Source: Clostridium swellfunianum (lineage in GTDB: Bacteria; Bacillota; Clostridia; Clostridiales; Clostridiaceae). From it: 64,000 bases of DNA. This document shows positions 18,636 through 26,047 of the stretch, piece after piece. The stretch's first letter is position 1. The number at the start of each line of letters is the position of its first letter. The stretch spans positions 2,271,243 through 2,335,242 of the forward strand of contig NZ_JAMOFV010000006.1 in assembly GCF_023656515.1 (NCBI RefSeq), in the 5' to 3' direction. A model generated the notes under the pieces. That model saw only the letters and a list, made by a program, of their open reading frames with translations, had not been told where the DNA came from and did not search any database. The position numbers and the translations under genes are program-made.

Positions 18636-18779
18636 TTATTTGCTTTCTTTATTTTCTACCTTCTTGTTAAAATTATTAGGTTTATTCATTCCACAGCAAT
18701 CGAGTTTTCCATTATTTCCAAAGGACTTTTCATTAGCCTCCTCAAGCTTCTTTAAAAACTTCTTTAAGGACTTAAACAT
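18636..18779 (-). CDS. LDCC-motif putative metal-binding peptide
   Basis: A 47-residue peptide starting MFKSLKKFLKKLEEANEK with a basic amphipathic helix, followed by GKLDCCGMNKP and a polar tail. The Leu-Asp-Cys-Cys motif is the hallmark of small clostridial proteins annotated as putative metal-binding. It lies between csoR and copA, 57 bp before copA, so a role in copper buffering or delivery is plausible but untested. The ATG follows an AGAGG site ten bases upstream. Confidence 0.75.
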   Translation of the reverse strand: MFKSLKKFLKKLEEANEKSFGNNGKLDCCGMNKPNNFNKKVENKESK

Positions 18780-18799
18780 TACTCATCGCCTCTTTTAAA

Positions 18800-19066
18800 T
18801 TATTTCTGAATAATCTTTTCTAAAATGTCTATTATCTCATCTATTTTTTCATCGCCTTTATCATTTCTTACGGCGTCTTTTACACAATGATGTATATGCT
18901 GCTTTAAGATAAGCATATTTGCTTTTTTTAGAAGTGCTTGTGCAGCAATTATCTGATTTGATACGTCAACACAATACCTTCCCTCTTCAATCATTTTAAT
19001 AATTCCTTCTATTTGACCTTTTGAAGTCTTTAAAGCCATAAGAGCTTTATTTTTTTCTTCGTTCAT
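18800..19066 (-). CDS. csoR: Copper-sensing repressor CsoR
   Basis: An 88-residue all-helical DUF156 protein. The Cu(I) ligands are visible as Cys32, His57 and Cys61, with the same 25 and 4 residue spacing as in characterised CsoR proteins. Cu(I) binding releases it from G/C-run operators and turns on copper export. It heads the copper unit and has its own promoter and two operator-like palindromes just upstream. Start at 19066 is set by GGAGG seven bases away; the ATG two codons upstream overlaps that site. Confidence 0.92.
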   Translation of the reverse strand: MNEEKNKALMALKTSKGQIEGIIKMIEEGRYCVDVSNQIIAAQALLKKANMLILKQHIHHCVKDAVRNDKGDEKIDEIIDILEKIIQK

Positions 19067-19125
19067 AAACATCCTCCTTTAAGATCTAGCACTTATCAAT
19101 TAAAGTTTATTTAAAACCTTAATTT

Positions 19126-19231
19126 CACCCACCCCCCATGGGAGGGGGTGTACCTATAGTATAATCCTTATGTAGTTAATTTGCAAGGGGATATTTAAAT
19201 ATTTTTATCCCCCTCCTTAGAGGGGGGGTGA
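19126..19231 (-). promoter_or_regulatory. csoR promoter with two G/C-run operator-like palindromes
   Basis: On the minus strand TTGCAA (19186-19181) and TATACT (19163-19158) are 17 bp apart. Just downstream, 19126-19150 is a palindrome with CACCC...GGGTG ends and runs of C and G flanking ATG; 19209-19226 is a second, CCCCCTC-CTTA-GAGGGGG. Runs of C facing runs of G fit known CsoR operators. The second site could instead terminate the lipoprotein gene, but lacks a T-tract. Confidence 0.65.
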
Positions 19232-19245
19232 AACTACAGCAAAAG

Positions 19246-19962
19246 TTATTTCTTTATATCATATATCTTAACTATTTGGTCTGGATTTGCTCCCATTCCC
19301 ATATCATCCTTGCTAGCTTCTTTAAATACCCAGCCACTGCCTTCAAGCTTATTTACATCCAAACCAGCTTTTACAAGAGGTTCAGCTTTTAATACAAATA
19401 TCATATCTGCATCGTTTAAACCAAGTTTTTCTGTCCATTGAACCTCATTGCCATCCCCCAGCTTTAAGCCAAAGTGCTTTTGATTCTCATGATACTTTAC
19501 CATGCTTGGATTCGCCTTAAGAAGTCTTCTCATAGAATCTTCTGAGCCATTTGAAGATTCTTTTTTGTCGCCAACGTTATAAGGCTTTATCAAACGGTTA
19601 GGAAGTTTCTTTCCCATTTCCTCACCTGCTGGTTCATAGAGCCATTCATTTTTATCAAGCTTAGTTACATCAAGTCCTGCCTTAACTAATGGATCTGCAA
19701 GCATTACCATAGCAAAGTCTGCCTTATTAGCTGACATATCCTTGCTCCACTCAAATTTTTCACCTGTAGGCAGTTCAAAGCCCCAATGCTTAAGTGCTTC
19801 ATGGAAGCCCTTCTTGTCAGGATAAGACTTAACAATTTCATTAATAGCTTTAAGTGCGTTGTCCGCTTCCTTGCTACCTGTTACCTTTCTGCTGCAGCCT
19901 GCAAAGGATAGCACAACTACAGCAGAAACTGCTAAAGCCACCATCTTTCTTGAACTTTTCAT
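19246..19962 (-). CDS. Lipoprotein with an internal tandem duplication, next to csoR
   Basis: A 238-residue protein with a signal peptide and lipobox LSFAGC at residue 23. The mature part is two related units of about 85 residues: both contain a HW/HF-G-..L..G.E..W motif, an ADPLVKAGLDV/AEPLVKAGLDV core, a W(L/V) aromatic and an IKPYNV/VKIYDI end. I do not recognise the family. It ends 15 bp before the second CsoR-like site, and its transcript would read toward csoR. A periplasm-facing metal or wall role is speculative. Confidence 0.75.
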   Translation of the reverse strand: MKSSRKMVALAVSAVVVLSFAGCSRKVTGSKEADNALKAINEIVKSYPDKKGFHEALKHWGFELPTGEKFEWSKDMSANKADFAMVMLADPLVKAGLDVTKLDKNEWLYEPAGEEMGKKLPNRLIKPYNVGDKKESSNGSEDSMRRLLKANPSMVKYHENQKHFGLKLGDGNEVQWTEKLGLNDADMIFVLKAEPLVKAGLDVNKLEGSGWVFKEASKDDMGMGANPDQIVKIYDIKK

Positions 19963-20190
19963 ATAATACCTCCTATATTGTGTTTGTGTCCCATAAAGAT
20001 TTTAATCCTTATGTTTCTTATCTACTTAATCTTTCCACATGTATAATGATAATAAAATCTTATGAAGACATTATGAAGAAATTAGTAACTTCAAATATTA
20101 TTTATTCATATTCATTTATTCCCCTATTTAAAAATATTATTAATTTCTCAGGTTTAAAATATAACTGTATTTAAGGTTAGTGCTGAAATT

Positions 20191-20233
20191 AAAAGATGCA
20201 GTGATAACTAACAAAGCTATCACTGCATCTTTT
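20191..20233 (-). terminator. Terminator of the ECF sigma operon
   Basis: A perfect 16-bp inverted repeat, AAAAGATGCAGTGATA and its complement, with an 11-base loop, lies 26 bp after the stop of the subtilase-like gene. The T-tract is short (TTTT). Confidence 0.8.
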
Positions 20234-20258
20234 AAGTAAACAATATTTTTAAATATAC

Positions 20259-21539
20259 CTATTTTTTTAAGCTTGAAATCAGCTTTTCAGGGTTTATTAT
20301 TTTCCCGATATACCTTTCATTTTCTTTCTCTATGGGGCTGCGGTCTCCTGTTGCAAGCGCATTTTTCCAAAATTCTTCCGGAGTAATATCAGGCTTAACC
20401 TGGCAAGCTAAAGCATATACCCCTGCAATATACGGCATGGTCCAGCTCCAACCGCCTTCTCTATAAAATGCATAATCCTTATCACCTGTAGGACTAGCTA
20501 AGGTTTTAGCGTCTATAGGTATAAGCAATAATTCTTTAGGTTTATCTTCATTAAATTTCTTTTCGTAATACTTATCAAGATTATCAATGTGCTCAACCTT
20601 TGACAGCCATTTTTTCCACTCTGTTGGCTTATAAACTGAAACATTATCTTTATCTGAGAAGGTATCCATATCTAAGCCATGAAAATAAAACTTTTCATTA
20701 TAGATTTCAATCATATTTATTGTCGCAACAAAAATATTTTCTTTTACAGCTTTTTTAGCTGCTTCAATAAATTCTTTATAGCCTTTGGTTTCAGGCTGAC
20801 AGCCTGCTGAAATTGATAATACTCTAATCTTATCTTCCTTAGGCAGGGTTTTGTTTATTTCAATAATTCTTTCAATGGCATTAGCAAACCAAGAAAAATC
20901 TATCTCCACGCTCTTGTTAACTATATTATAGTTTTCGCATCCAATAAAATACAAATCAGCTTCTGGCGCCGCTCCTGTATCCTTACCTGCTGCAATAGAA
21001 GCAACCGCAGGAGCATGCAGCTGAGCCTCTTTAGGTGCGTAATGAACTTCTTCATACATCTTAACTCTGTCGTAATACTGCTCATGAGTAACTAAAAGAG
21101 AATAATCTATAAAAGCGATACTTATTCCTTTCCCAGTAATCCCTTTTACATGAAGCTTTCTTAATCCTAGACCTGGATTTTTGTGAAACTCCAGCATCTT
21201 CTGAGGATTAAAATTGCTAGGAAGCTTGGCTGGCCATTTTGTTTTGCTGTCAAACATAGCGTTATTAAGCTTATTTTCATAGCCTGACAAATCTAATGCC
21301 TCAATATTGTAGCTCCTTAAATCAAGATTATACTTGCCAACATTCTCATTAAGCTTCTCCAGGCTATTTAAACTCCCTCTTTGATAATCAACAGCTAAAG
21401 GGAACTTTGTAATTCTTACAACTTCTTTTTTAGCTTCATCCGCTGAAACTGGCGTCTCCTTTTTTATTTTTGCGTCACAGGCAGAAGCATTTAATACAAA
21501 TGCTGTGCATAACAGCACTGCAGCTAATTTTCTTTTCAA
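20259..21539 (-). CDS. Divergent subtilisin-like (S8) lipoprotein in an ECF sigma operon
   Basis: A 426-residue lipoprotein: signal peptide with the lipid-modified Cys at 21 (NASAC). The mature domain has a subtilase outline with all catalytic positions: Asp145 in AFIDYS, His175 in LHAPAVASIAAG, oxyanion Asn275, and Ser365 in GGWSWTMPYIAGV, which corresponds to the GTSMATPHVAG motif. The surrounding motifs are very divergent (no HGTH, no GTSMA), so activity is likely but unproven. TTG start follows GGGG. It is the last gene of the sigma, anti-sigma, membrane protein, protease unit, and could process a surface signal or the anti-sigma factor. Confidence 0.75.
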   Translation of the reverse strand: MKRKLAAVLLCTAFVLNASACDAKIKKETPVSADEAKKEVVRITKFPLAVDYQRGSLNSLEKLNENVGKYNLDLRSYNIEALDLSGYENKLNNAMFDSKTKWPAKLPSNFNPQKMLEFHKNPGLGLRKLHVKGITGKGISIAFIDYSLLVTHEQYYDRVKMYEEVHYAPKEAQLHAPAVASIAAGKDTGAAPEADLYFIGCENYNIVNKSVEIDFSWFANAIERIIEINKTLPKEDKIRVLSISAGCQPETKGYKEFIEAAKKAVKENIFVATINMIEIYNEKFYFHGLDMDTFSDKDNVSVYKPTEWKKWLSKVEHIDNLDKYYEKKFNEDKPKELLLIPIDAKTLASPTGDKDYAFYREGGWSWTMPYIAGVYALACQVKPDITPEEFWKNALATGDRSPIEKENERYIGKIINPEKLISSLKK

Positions 21540-21576
21540 TTGTTCCCCATCCCTTCATTAAGCATATAAAATACTA

Positions 21577-21984
21577 TCACCTTGCTGGATTTTCAGTCAT
21601 AAGCTCAGTTACAATTCCCTTGCTTTCATCATTGGCCTTTGAAAACTTCACAGTAAACCAATACTTATTTCCTTCCTTAAGTTTATCGTATCTATCCTTT
21701 GAAATTTCAAAATTACTCTCCTTTGGCACAGAGGCATTATTCTCATAGTAAAAATATCTTAGGTAAAGCTTGTCATTATCTTTTACTTTAAAAGCATATG
21801 GTGTTTTATACTTATTAAGTATATCCAACTGCTTAGTATCATCTATGCTTACAACCTCTGTCCCAAAGGTCATGCCTGAGGATTTTGGCTTTGCCAAGGC
21901 AAAGTATCCTAAAGTAGAAACAATAAGCAGTGTAATAATAACCCAAAGTGCAACAAAGCTTTTTTCTTTAAAGGCTGCTCTCAT
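21577..21984 (-). CDS. Membrane-anchored protein of the ECF sigma operon, unknown
   Basis: A 135-residue protein with one N-terminal membrane helix (FVALWVIITLLIVSTLGYFAL) and an extracytoplasmic beta-rich domain of about 95 residues. No family recognised. It lies 14 bp after the anti-sigma gene and 37 bp before the subtilase-like gene on the same strand, so it is almost certainly part of the same transcript. Confidence 0.75.
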   Translation of the reverse strand: MRAAFKEKSFVALWVIITLLIVSTLGYFALAKPKSSGMTFGTEVVSIDDTKQLDILNKYKTPYAFKVKDNDKLYLRYFYYENNASVPKESNFEISKDRYDKLKEGNKYWFTVKFSKANDESKGIVTELMTENPAR

Positions 21985-21998
21985 CTCTTTCTCTCCTT

Positions 21999-23024
21999 TT
22001 AATATTCTTCTATATTTACAGAAATTGTTGTACTTGCATTCTTCTCCTCTGGGCCGCCTTGCTCATTTGGAAGAATGGATATTTTAATTTCTTTTCCGTT
22101 AATGTCTTTTTTATAGAACTTCTTCGAACCCATTCCATCGTACAGCTCCCAGCCAAGCTTTTTCATCTGAGCCTCAAACTCAGGCATAACACTGCCCTTC
22201 CACATGCCGTTAAATTTCAGTGAATCAGGGTATATTTCTGCATTATACGGATGGGGTAAAAGTTCGCTAACTATCTTGTTAGTGCTTACGTTGTTTTTGA
22301 AGATAGCTTCCTTGTCAAACATCTCTTTAGGTTCATAGCTTCTTTCTGTATAGTTTCCAACCTTCCACAAGCCCTCATCATACTCCATAAGGATTTGTCC
22401 TCTAAAAAATGCAGCTTTTTCCTGTCCGTCCTTTTGCATGCATTTCAAATATGTGTCTGAGGTAAAAACAACATATTTAGCTTTAGTATCCTCACTATAT
22501 TTAGTTAGTTTAACCTCCTTCACACTGAAGTTGGTACTGGTCCATTTGGATACTGACAGCAAGGATAAGGCATCAACGGTTAATTTCTCGTTATAATATT
22601 TTGTGGTTGCATAGGGCTTTAGGTTTTGTGTTCTAGCATCCTTTGGAAATAAGAAGTTGTATTCATCTACTTTCCTATAGTCATCAATAGTATAGAATAT
22701 AGTCAAAAATTTGCTTGCAGCCTCTCCAGCCTTTTCCTGATCAGCCTGTGTTATAGCTTGCTCCTGTTTATTAGCGGGTGTAACTTCACCTGATGAATTT
22801 TTAAGCCTGGTAATAGTAAAGGGGACTATCAGCATTATTAGTAAAATTGCTGCAACCCCAATCCAATCACCAATAGCAATACTTCTTTTTCTCGGCTCTT
22901 TTTCACTTGCAAACTTATTTTGCTGCTGAATCTCTTCCCAAACATTATCAAAGCTTGGCAGCTTCATCTCAAGCTTATCAGCCTTATCCCTTGAAGCCTC
23001 GCTAATCAGCCTTTCCAAATCCAT
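21999..23024 (-). CDS. Probable anti-sigma factor, membrane-anchored
   Basis: A 341-residue protein with a cytoplasmic N-terminal segment of about 55 residues (MDLERLISEASRDKADKLE, basic before the membrane), a single membrane helix (IGVAAILLIMLIVPFTI) and a large outside domain. The start overlaps the sigma factor gene by 23 bp, typical of translationally coupled sigma/anti-sigma pairs. No zinc-binding HxxxCxxC motif of ZAS anti-sigmas is visible. The outside half would sense an envelope signal. Assignment rests on topology and gene order. Confidence 0.7.
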   Translation of the reverse strand: MDLERLISEASRDKADKLEMKLPSFDNVWEEIQQQNKFASEKEPRKRSIAIGDWIGVAAILLIMLIVPFTITRLKNSSGEVTPANKQEQAITQADQEKAGEAASKFLTIFYTIDDYRKVDEYNFLFPKDARTQNLKPYATTKYYNEKLTVDALSLLSVSKWTSTNFSVKEVKLTKYSEDTKAKYVVFTSDTYLKCMQKDGQEKAAFFRGQILMEYDEGLWKVGNYTERSYEPKEMFDKEAIFKNNVSTNKIVSELLPHPYNAEIYPDSLKFNGMWKGSVMPEFEAQMKKLGWELYDGMGSKKFYKKDINGKEIKISILPNEQGGPEEKNASTTISVNIEEY

Positions 23025-23589
23025 ACCTGCTCACCCCTTTACCAATCTTTTTATGTTCAAGCATTTCTTTTAGGTTTTTCTTTCCATGAAACAATCTGGA
23101 TTTTACAGTTCCCTCAGAGCAGTCCATTACGCCTGCTATTTCCTTAATAGTCATTTCGTTATAGAAGTAAAGTATTATGGTTATTCTCTGAAGCCTTGGA
23201 AGCTTATAAATATTCTCCATAACCTCTTCATAAAGTTCTCTTTCCAGAGCATTATCTTCCGGGTTAAAGTAAATTCTTTCCTCAGGAATATTGTTAAACT
23301 CGTTCTCATCAAACAGAACCTTTACTTTAGAATTTTCGCTCATATAGCTTAGGCAGCTGTTTATTGTAATCCTATAAAACCAAGAGCTAAAGGCCTCCTT
23401 GTATTTCAGGTCGCTTATTTTCTTAAATACCTTAATAAAAACTTCCTGAACAACATCCTGGGCAGCTACCTTGTCATTTGTCATCATATAGGCAGTTTTA
23501 TATATCTTCTCTGCATAAAGCTCATATAATTTTCTAAAAGCAATCTCATTTCCCATTTTTAGGCCGCTAAGCAAAGCTTCATCAACCAT
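23002..23589 (-). CDS. ECF-type RNA polymerase sigma factor
   Basis: A 195-residue sigma-70 family protein with region 2 (FRKLYELYAEKIYKTAYMM... DVVQEVFIKVFKK) and region 4 (LPRLQRITIILYFYNEMTIKEIAGVMDCSEGTVKSRL) separated by a short linker; regions 1 and 3 are absent, so it is a group 4 factor. It heads a four-gene operon and likely controls itself through the ECF-like promoter upstream. ATG at 23589 follows AGGGGG. Inducing signal is unknown; partners suggest a cell-surface stress. Confidence 0.93.
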   Translation of the reverse strand: MVDEALLSGLKMGNEIAFRKLYELYAEKIYKTAYMMTNDKVAAQDVVQEVFIKVFKKISDLKYKEAFSSWFYRITINSCLSYMSENSKVKVLFDENEFNNIPEERIYFNPEDNALERELYEEVMENIYKLPRLQRITIILYFYNEMTIKEIAGVMDCSEGTVKSRLFHGKKNLKEMLEHKKIGKGVSRYGFGKAD

Positions 23590-23635
23590 AATGCACCCCC
23601 TGCATTTCTTATGTCGCTGTATCCCTCTTATTTAT

Positions 23636-23663
23636 AAGACTGGTGATTGTTAGAAATGGTTCA
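23636..23663 (-). promoter_or_regulatory. ECF-type promoter of the sigma operon
   Basis: TGAACC (23663-23658) and AGTCTT (23641-23636) with 16 bp between, resembling the AAC/GTC signature of ECF promoters and consistent with autoregulation. A sigma-A promoter is not obvious here. Confidence 0.45.
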
Positions 23664-23689
23664 ATATTTTTAAAAAATATTTATAATTT

Positions 23690-23751
23690 TGGCTATGTTT
23701 AATAACTATGTTGAATTAAGCATGTAATATCAACATTTTTAAACATAGCCA
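23690..23751 (-). terminator. Hairpin downstream of the DUF1129-like gene
   Basis: TGGCTATGTTTA (23690-23701) and TAAACATAGCCA (23740-23751) are perfect complements, with an inner TGTTGA/TCAACA pair. It lies six bases after the stop of the minus-strand gene. Confidence 0.6.
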
Positions 23752-23756
23752 TAATT

Positions 23757-24446
23757 TTAAATTTTTCTTTGTTTGCTGCATATTGATTTATATATTTCTG
23801 AAGCCAGTACAAAAAGAATACCAATTATGAAAAATGGCTTAGCAGAAAATATGCTTATTTGAGCGGTTGAAAGATTTACTCCTTGGCTTTTTCCTATTGA
23901 AGAGAAAATTGCAGCTAATATTAAACCGTAGACAAGGTACAAAATAAAAGAGACTAGTCCTCGAGGAAATTGGTTAACTTCTGGTAAAAAATTATTTTTA
24001 GGATATATTTTTTCTCGTCTAGATTTACGAGACATTGGATATACAATAAGCAGAAGCCCTGTTGTAGTTATTATGGAATTCAAATTAAAAACAGGTGCTT
24101 TGTAAAAAAGCATTCCAAAAAACATTCCCAGTATGGTATATATAATAACATCTTCAATTAAGCTTATAATTCCAAGCACACGGCTTTTAGTTGTGCTGTA
24201 TTCCATTATTATTGAATCACAAAATTCCCTGTGATTACATCCAAGGAACAGATTTATATCCTTGCCCTCGCTTTGTGCCTGAAGCATACTATCTAGAACT
24301 TGCTGAAGGATTTCTTCTCTTTCGAATGACACTAAAAAGCTAGTCTCCATGTATTGCTTTATACTATCAAAGGCTTTTCTATTTTCCTTATTCAATTTAA
24401 CCTGCTGTTTTCTCCTTATCCTTATAGGCTTTAACTCCAAATACAT
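23757..24446 (-). CDS. PadR-associated (DUF1048/DUF1129-like) membrane protein, copy without its PadR gene
   Basis: A 229-residue protein: about 90 cytoplasmic residues, including SIKQYMETSFLVSFEREEIL and DINLFLGCNHREFCDSII, then four membrane helices. It aligns along its whole length with the protein encoded at 59255-59926 (shared EREEvLQQVLD, DINLFLG, EYSTTKS blocks), which follows an intact PadR regulator. Here the PadR gene is missing except for its 3' end just upstream. The start follows GGAGGGG, so translation is likely intact. Proteins of this class are thought to be controlled by PadR; loss would derepress or silence it. Confidence 0.8.
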   Translation of the reverse strand: MYLELKPIRIRRKQQVKLNKENRKAFDSIKQYMETSFLVSFEREEILQQVLDSMLQAQSEGKDINLFLGCNHREFCDSIIMEYSTTKSRVLGIISLIEDVIIYTILGMFFGMLFYKAPVFNLNSIITTTGLLLIVYPMSRKSRREKIYPKNNFLPEVNQFPRGLVSFILYLVYGLILAAIFSSIGKSQGVNLSTAQISIFSAKPFFIIGILFVLASEIYKSICSKQRKI

Positions 24447-24480
24447 CTAAAACCCCTCCACTAAAATAAAAATTCAGATA

Positions 24481-24543
24481 TGCTTCATCACCAAGCACAT
24501 TTTCTATGTTTTGCTTAAGTTCTCCCCATGCAGTTATAGGTGT
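24481..24543 (-). pseudogene. 3' remnant of a PadR regulator gene
   Basis: Twenty-one codons in one frame read TPITAWGELKQNIENVLGDEA. The intact PadR at 59.2 kb ends FISVWGEIKENIENVLKDES, so the similarity covers the C-terminal helix. The fragment begins directly after the stop codon of the neighbouring gene, marking a deletion junction, and leads into the DUF1129-like gene exactly as in the intact module. Confidence 0.7.
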
Positions 24544-24548
24544 ATTTC

Positions 24549-25034
24549 TTATTTGAGCAGCTCTAAAACCTCATTGTTATTCCCCATCGGGCCAATAGGT
24601 CCGCTGTAATGATTAGTGTTTGTATCAAAAAAGCACAGGTCATTATACTTGCCTGTCATTGGGAAGATTAGTCCGCTGTACTCCTTTTTATCTGAGCCAA
24701 AGCTTGTTTTTTGCTTTTTAGCATAGACAAACTCAACAACAGTTTCTGTTTTCTTTATGCTTTCTATTCCAGCTTTATCAATTGCTAATCCAGCAGTTCC
24801 AGCAAGGCTTCCACTTACTCTGCTATTCATTTTAACAACTAAACTTGAGAACAATTTACTGTCCTTAGTTACAGTTTCAGTATTGCCAGCCTTATAAATA
24901 ATAATTTTATCCGGCGTAGGGAAATATACCTTAATGGAGGCTCCGTTCTCATCTGTCAGTCTTTCTTTTGTAAACCCTTTAAAAATTAAAGCCAAAACTA
25001 CAATCCCGCACAAAACCCATATAAATTTTTTCAT
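24549..25034 (-). CDS. Exported or membrane-anchored protein, unknown
   Basis: A 161-residue protein with an N-terminal membrane helix (KKFIWVLCGIVVLALIFKGF) and a mostly beta extracytoplasmic domain containing VYFPTPDKIIIYKAGNTETVTK and a C-terminal GPIGPMGNNNEVLELL. No family recognised. Start at 25034 follows GGGGGATT; the longer frame has no site. Downstream lies the PadR remnant and the DUF1129-like gene. Confidence 0.65.
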   Translation of the reverse strand: MKKFIWVLCGIVVLALIFKGFTKERLTDENGASIKVYFPTPDKIIIYKAGNTETVTKDSKLFSSLVVKMNSRVSGSLAGTAGLAIDKAGIESIKKTETVVEFVYAKKQKTSFGSDKKEYSGLIFPMTGKYNDLCFFDTNTNHYSGPIGPMGNNNEVLELLK

Positions 25035-25238
25035 GTTATCCAATCCCCCTTTAATTTTTTCTGTTACTTTCCTTGCAACCATCCCAATTGTTATTTATAG
25101 TATATTCTCCAATTCAATTCCAAATCCTTCTACCTGCAGACATTATTTACCTTGAATCTACAGGCTGAGATTTAGCGGCTAAGGATTCTGCATAGATAAC
25201 TAAAAGCACTGTTACAGCACTTGAAATTAAATAGTTAG

Positions 25239-25268
25239 ACAGGGTACCGAAAGGTGCCCTGTTTTTTT
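25239..25268 (+). terminator. Strong terminator with no recognisable gene upstream
   Basis: ACAGGGTACC and GGTGCCCTGT form a ten-bp stem (one G-T pair) capped by GAAA and followed by seven T residues. Nothing on the plus strand between 25083 and 25238 is a clear gene; a short RNA, or a gene decayed beyond recognition, may be transcribed here. Confidence 0.75.
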
Positions 25269-25360
25269 ATCAATAATTTTATTATCCAGCATAGATAAAA
25301 ACTGCAAAATTATTTTTCCAACTTCGGAGCCTTATAGCGAGCTTCATAAAAAAATAATGT

Positions 25361-25388
25361 AACACTTTCTTGAAATGCCCATAGCATG
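25361..25388 (+). promoter_or_regulatory. Possible sigma-K promoter of the coat-like gene
   Basis: AAC at 25361-25363 and CATAGCATG at 25380-25388, 16 bp apart, resemble the mother-cell sigma-K pattern (AC ... CATAnnnTA), one base off at the end. Fits a late sporulation gene downstream. Confidence 0.35.
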
Positions 25389-25439
25389 AAGTAGGACAAA
25401 AAAGTCCCAAACTTTTAATAATAAAGGGAGGCACACTTC

Positions 25440-25892
25440 ATGGCAAATGGATTTAATTATGGCGGAGGAAATGTAGCAGGAGCTAACTTTGAAGGCAGCA
25501 ACTTTGTAAATCACCTGGCTAATCGTATAGGACAGACAGTTACAATTTTTACAACAAGCGGTGGACAATCTGGTTCAGGATTTACAGGAGTTTTAGCAAC
25601 GGTAACACCGTCTTTTGTTAGGCTTATAACACAGATAGGCCCAGCACCAGGCTGTGCACTTGGAAATTGCTGCGATAAAATAGGTCACGGCGGAAGCTGC
25701 TGTGATAATATGAGCGAACAAGGTGGAGACTTTAACAATAATCTTGGCAATCAAAGTGGCGACTTTAACAACAATCTCGGCAATCAAGGCAGAGCTACCT
25801 GCCATGTTAATAATTTAGGATCTATTGTAGATATTCCAATCGGCACTATAGCTTCCTTTGTCCATAACGCAGTAGGTTCAGGCGGGTACTAA
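25440..25892 (+). CDS. Spore coat-like protein with Lsm-like segment and tandem repeats
   Basis: A 150-residue protein rich in Gly and Asn. Residues 20-65 (FVNHLANRIGQTVTIFTTSGG...GFTGVLATVTPSFVRLIT) resemble the Lsm-like strands found in several Firmicute spore coat proteins. The middle is Cys-rich (GNCCDKI, GSCCDNM) and followed by two 11-residue tandem repeats (GDFNNNLGNQS/G). The C-terminal part returns to a hydrophobic VDIPIGTIASF pattern. No signal peptide. Cys clusters could cross-link in the coat. Start follows GGGAGG; a terminator follows the gene. Coat assignment is an inference from composition. Confidence 0.65.
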   Translation: MANGFNYGGGNVAGANFEGSNFVNHLANRIGQTVTIFTTSGGQSGSGFTGVLATVTPSFVRLITQIGPAPGCALGNCCDKIGHGGSCCDNMSEQGGDFNNNLGNQSGDFNNNLGNQGRATCHVNNLGSIVDIPIGTIASFVHNAVGSGGY

Positions 25893-25949
25893 AATACTGC
25901 TATTTTAAAAAATTTAAGTTAATTTAATAATTAATACAGTCATTACCTA

Positions 25950-25985
25950 AAACCAGCTGCCATAAAATTGGCAGCTGGTTTATTG
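25950..25985 (+). terminator. Terminator of the coat-like gene
   Basis: AACCAGCTGCC pairs with GGCAGCTGGTT around a short AT-rich loop. The T-tract is weak. Confidence 0.75.
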
Positions 25986-26047
25986 CTTTATTTGAGTTTT
26001 TTCACCTAAAGAAACAATCTGCTAAGCACTGATAAGTTATTAAAAAA

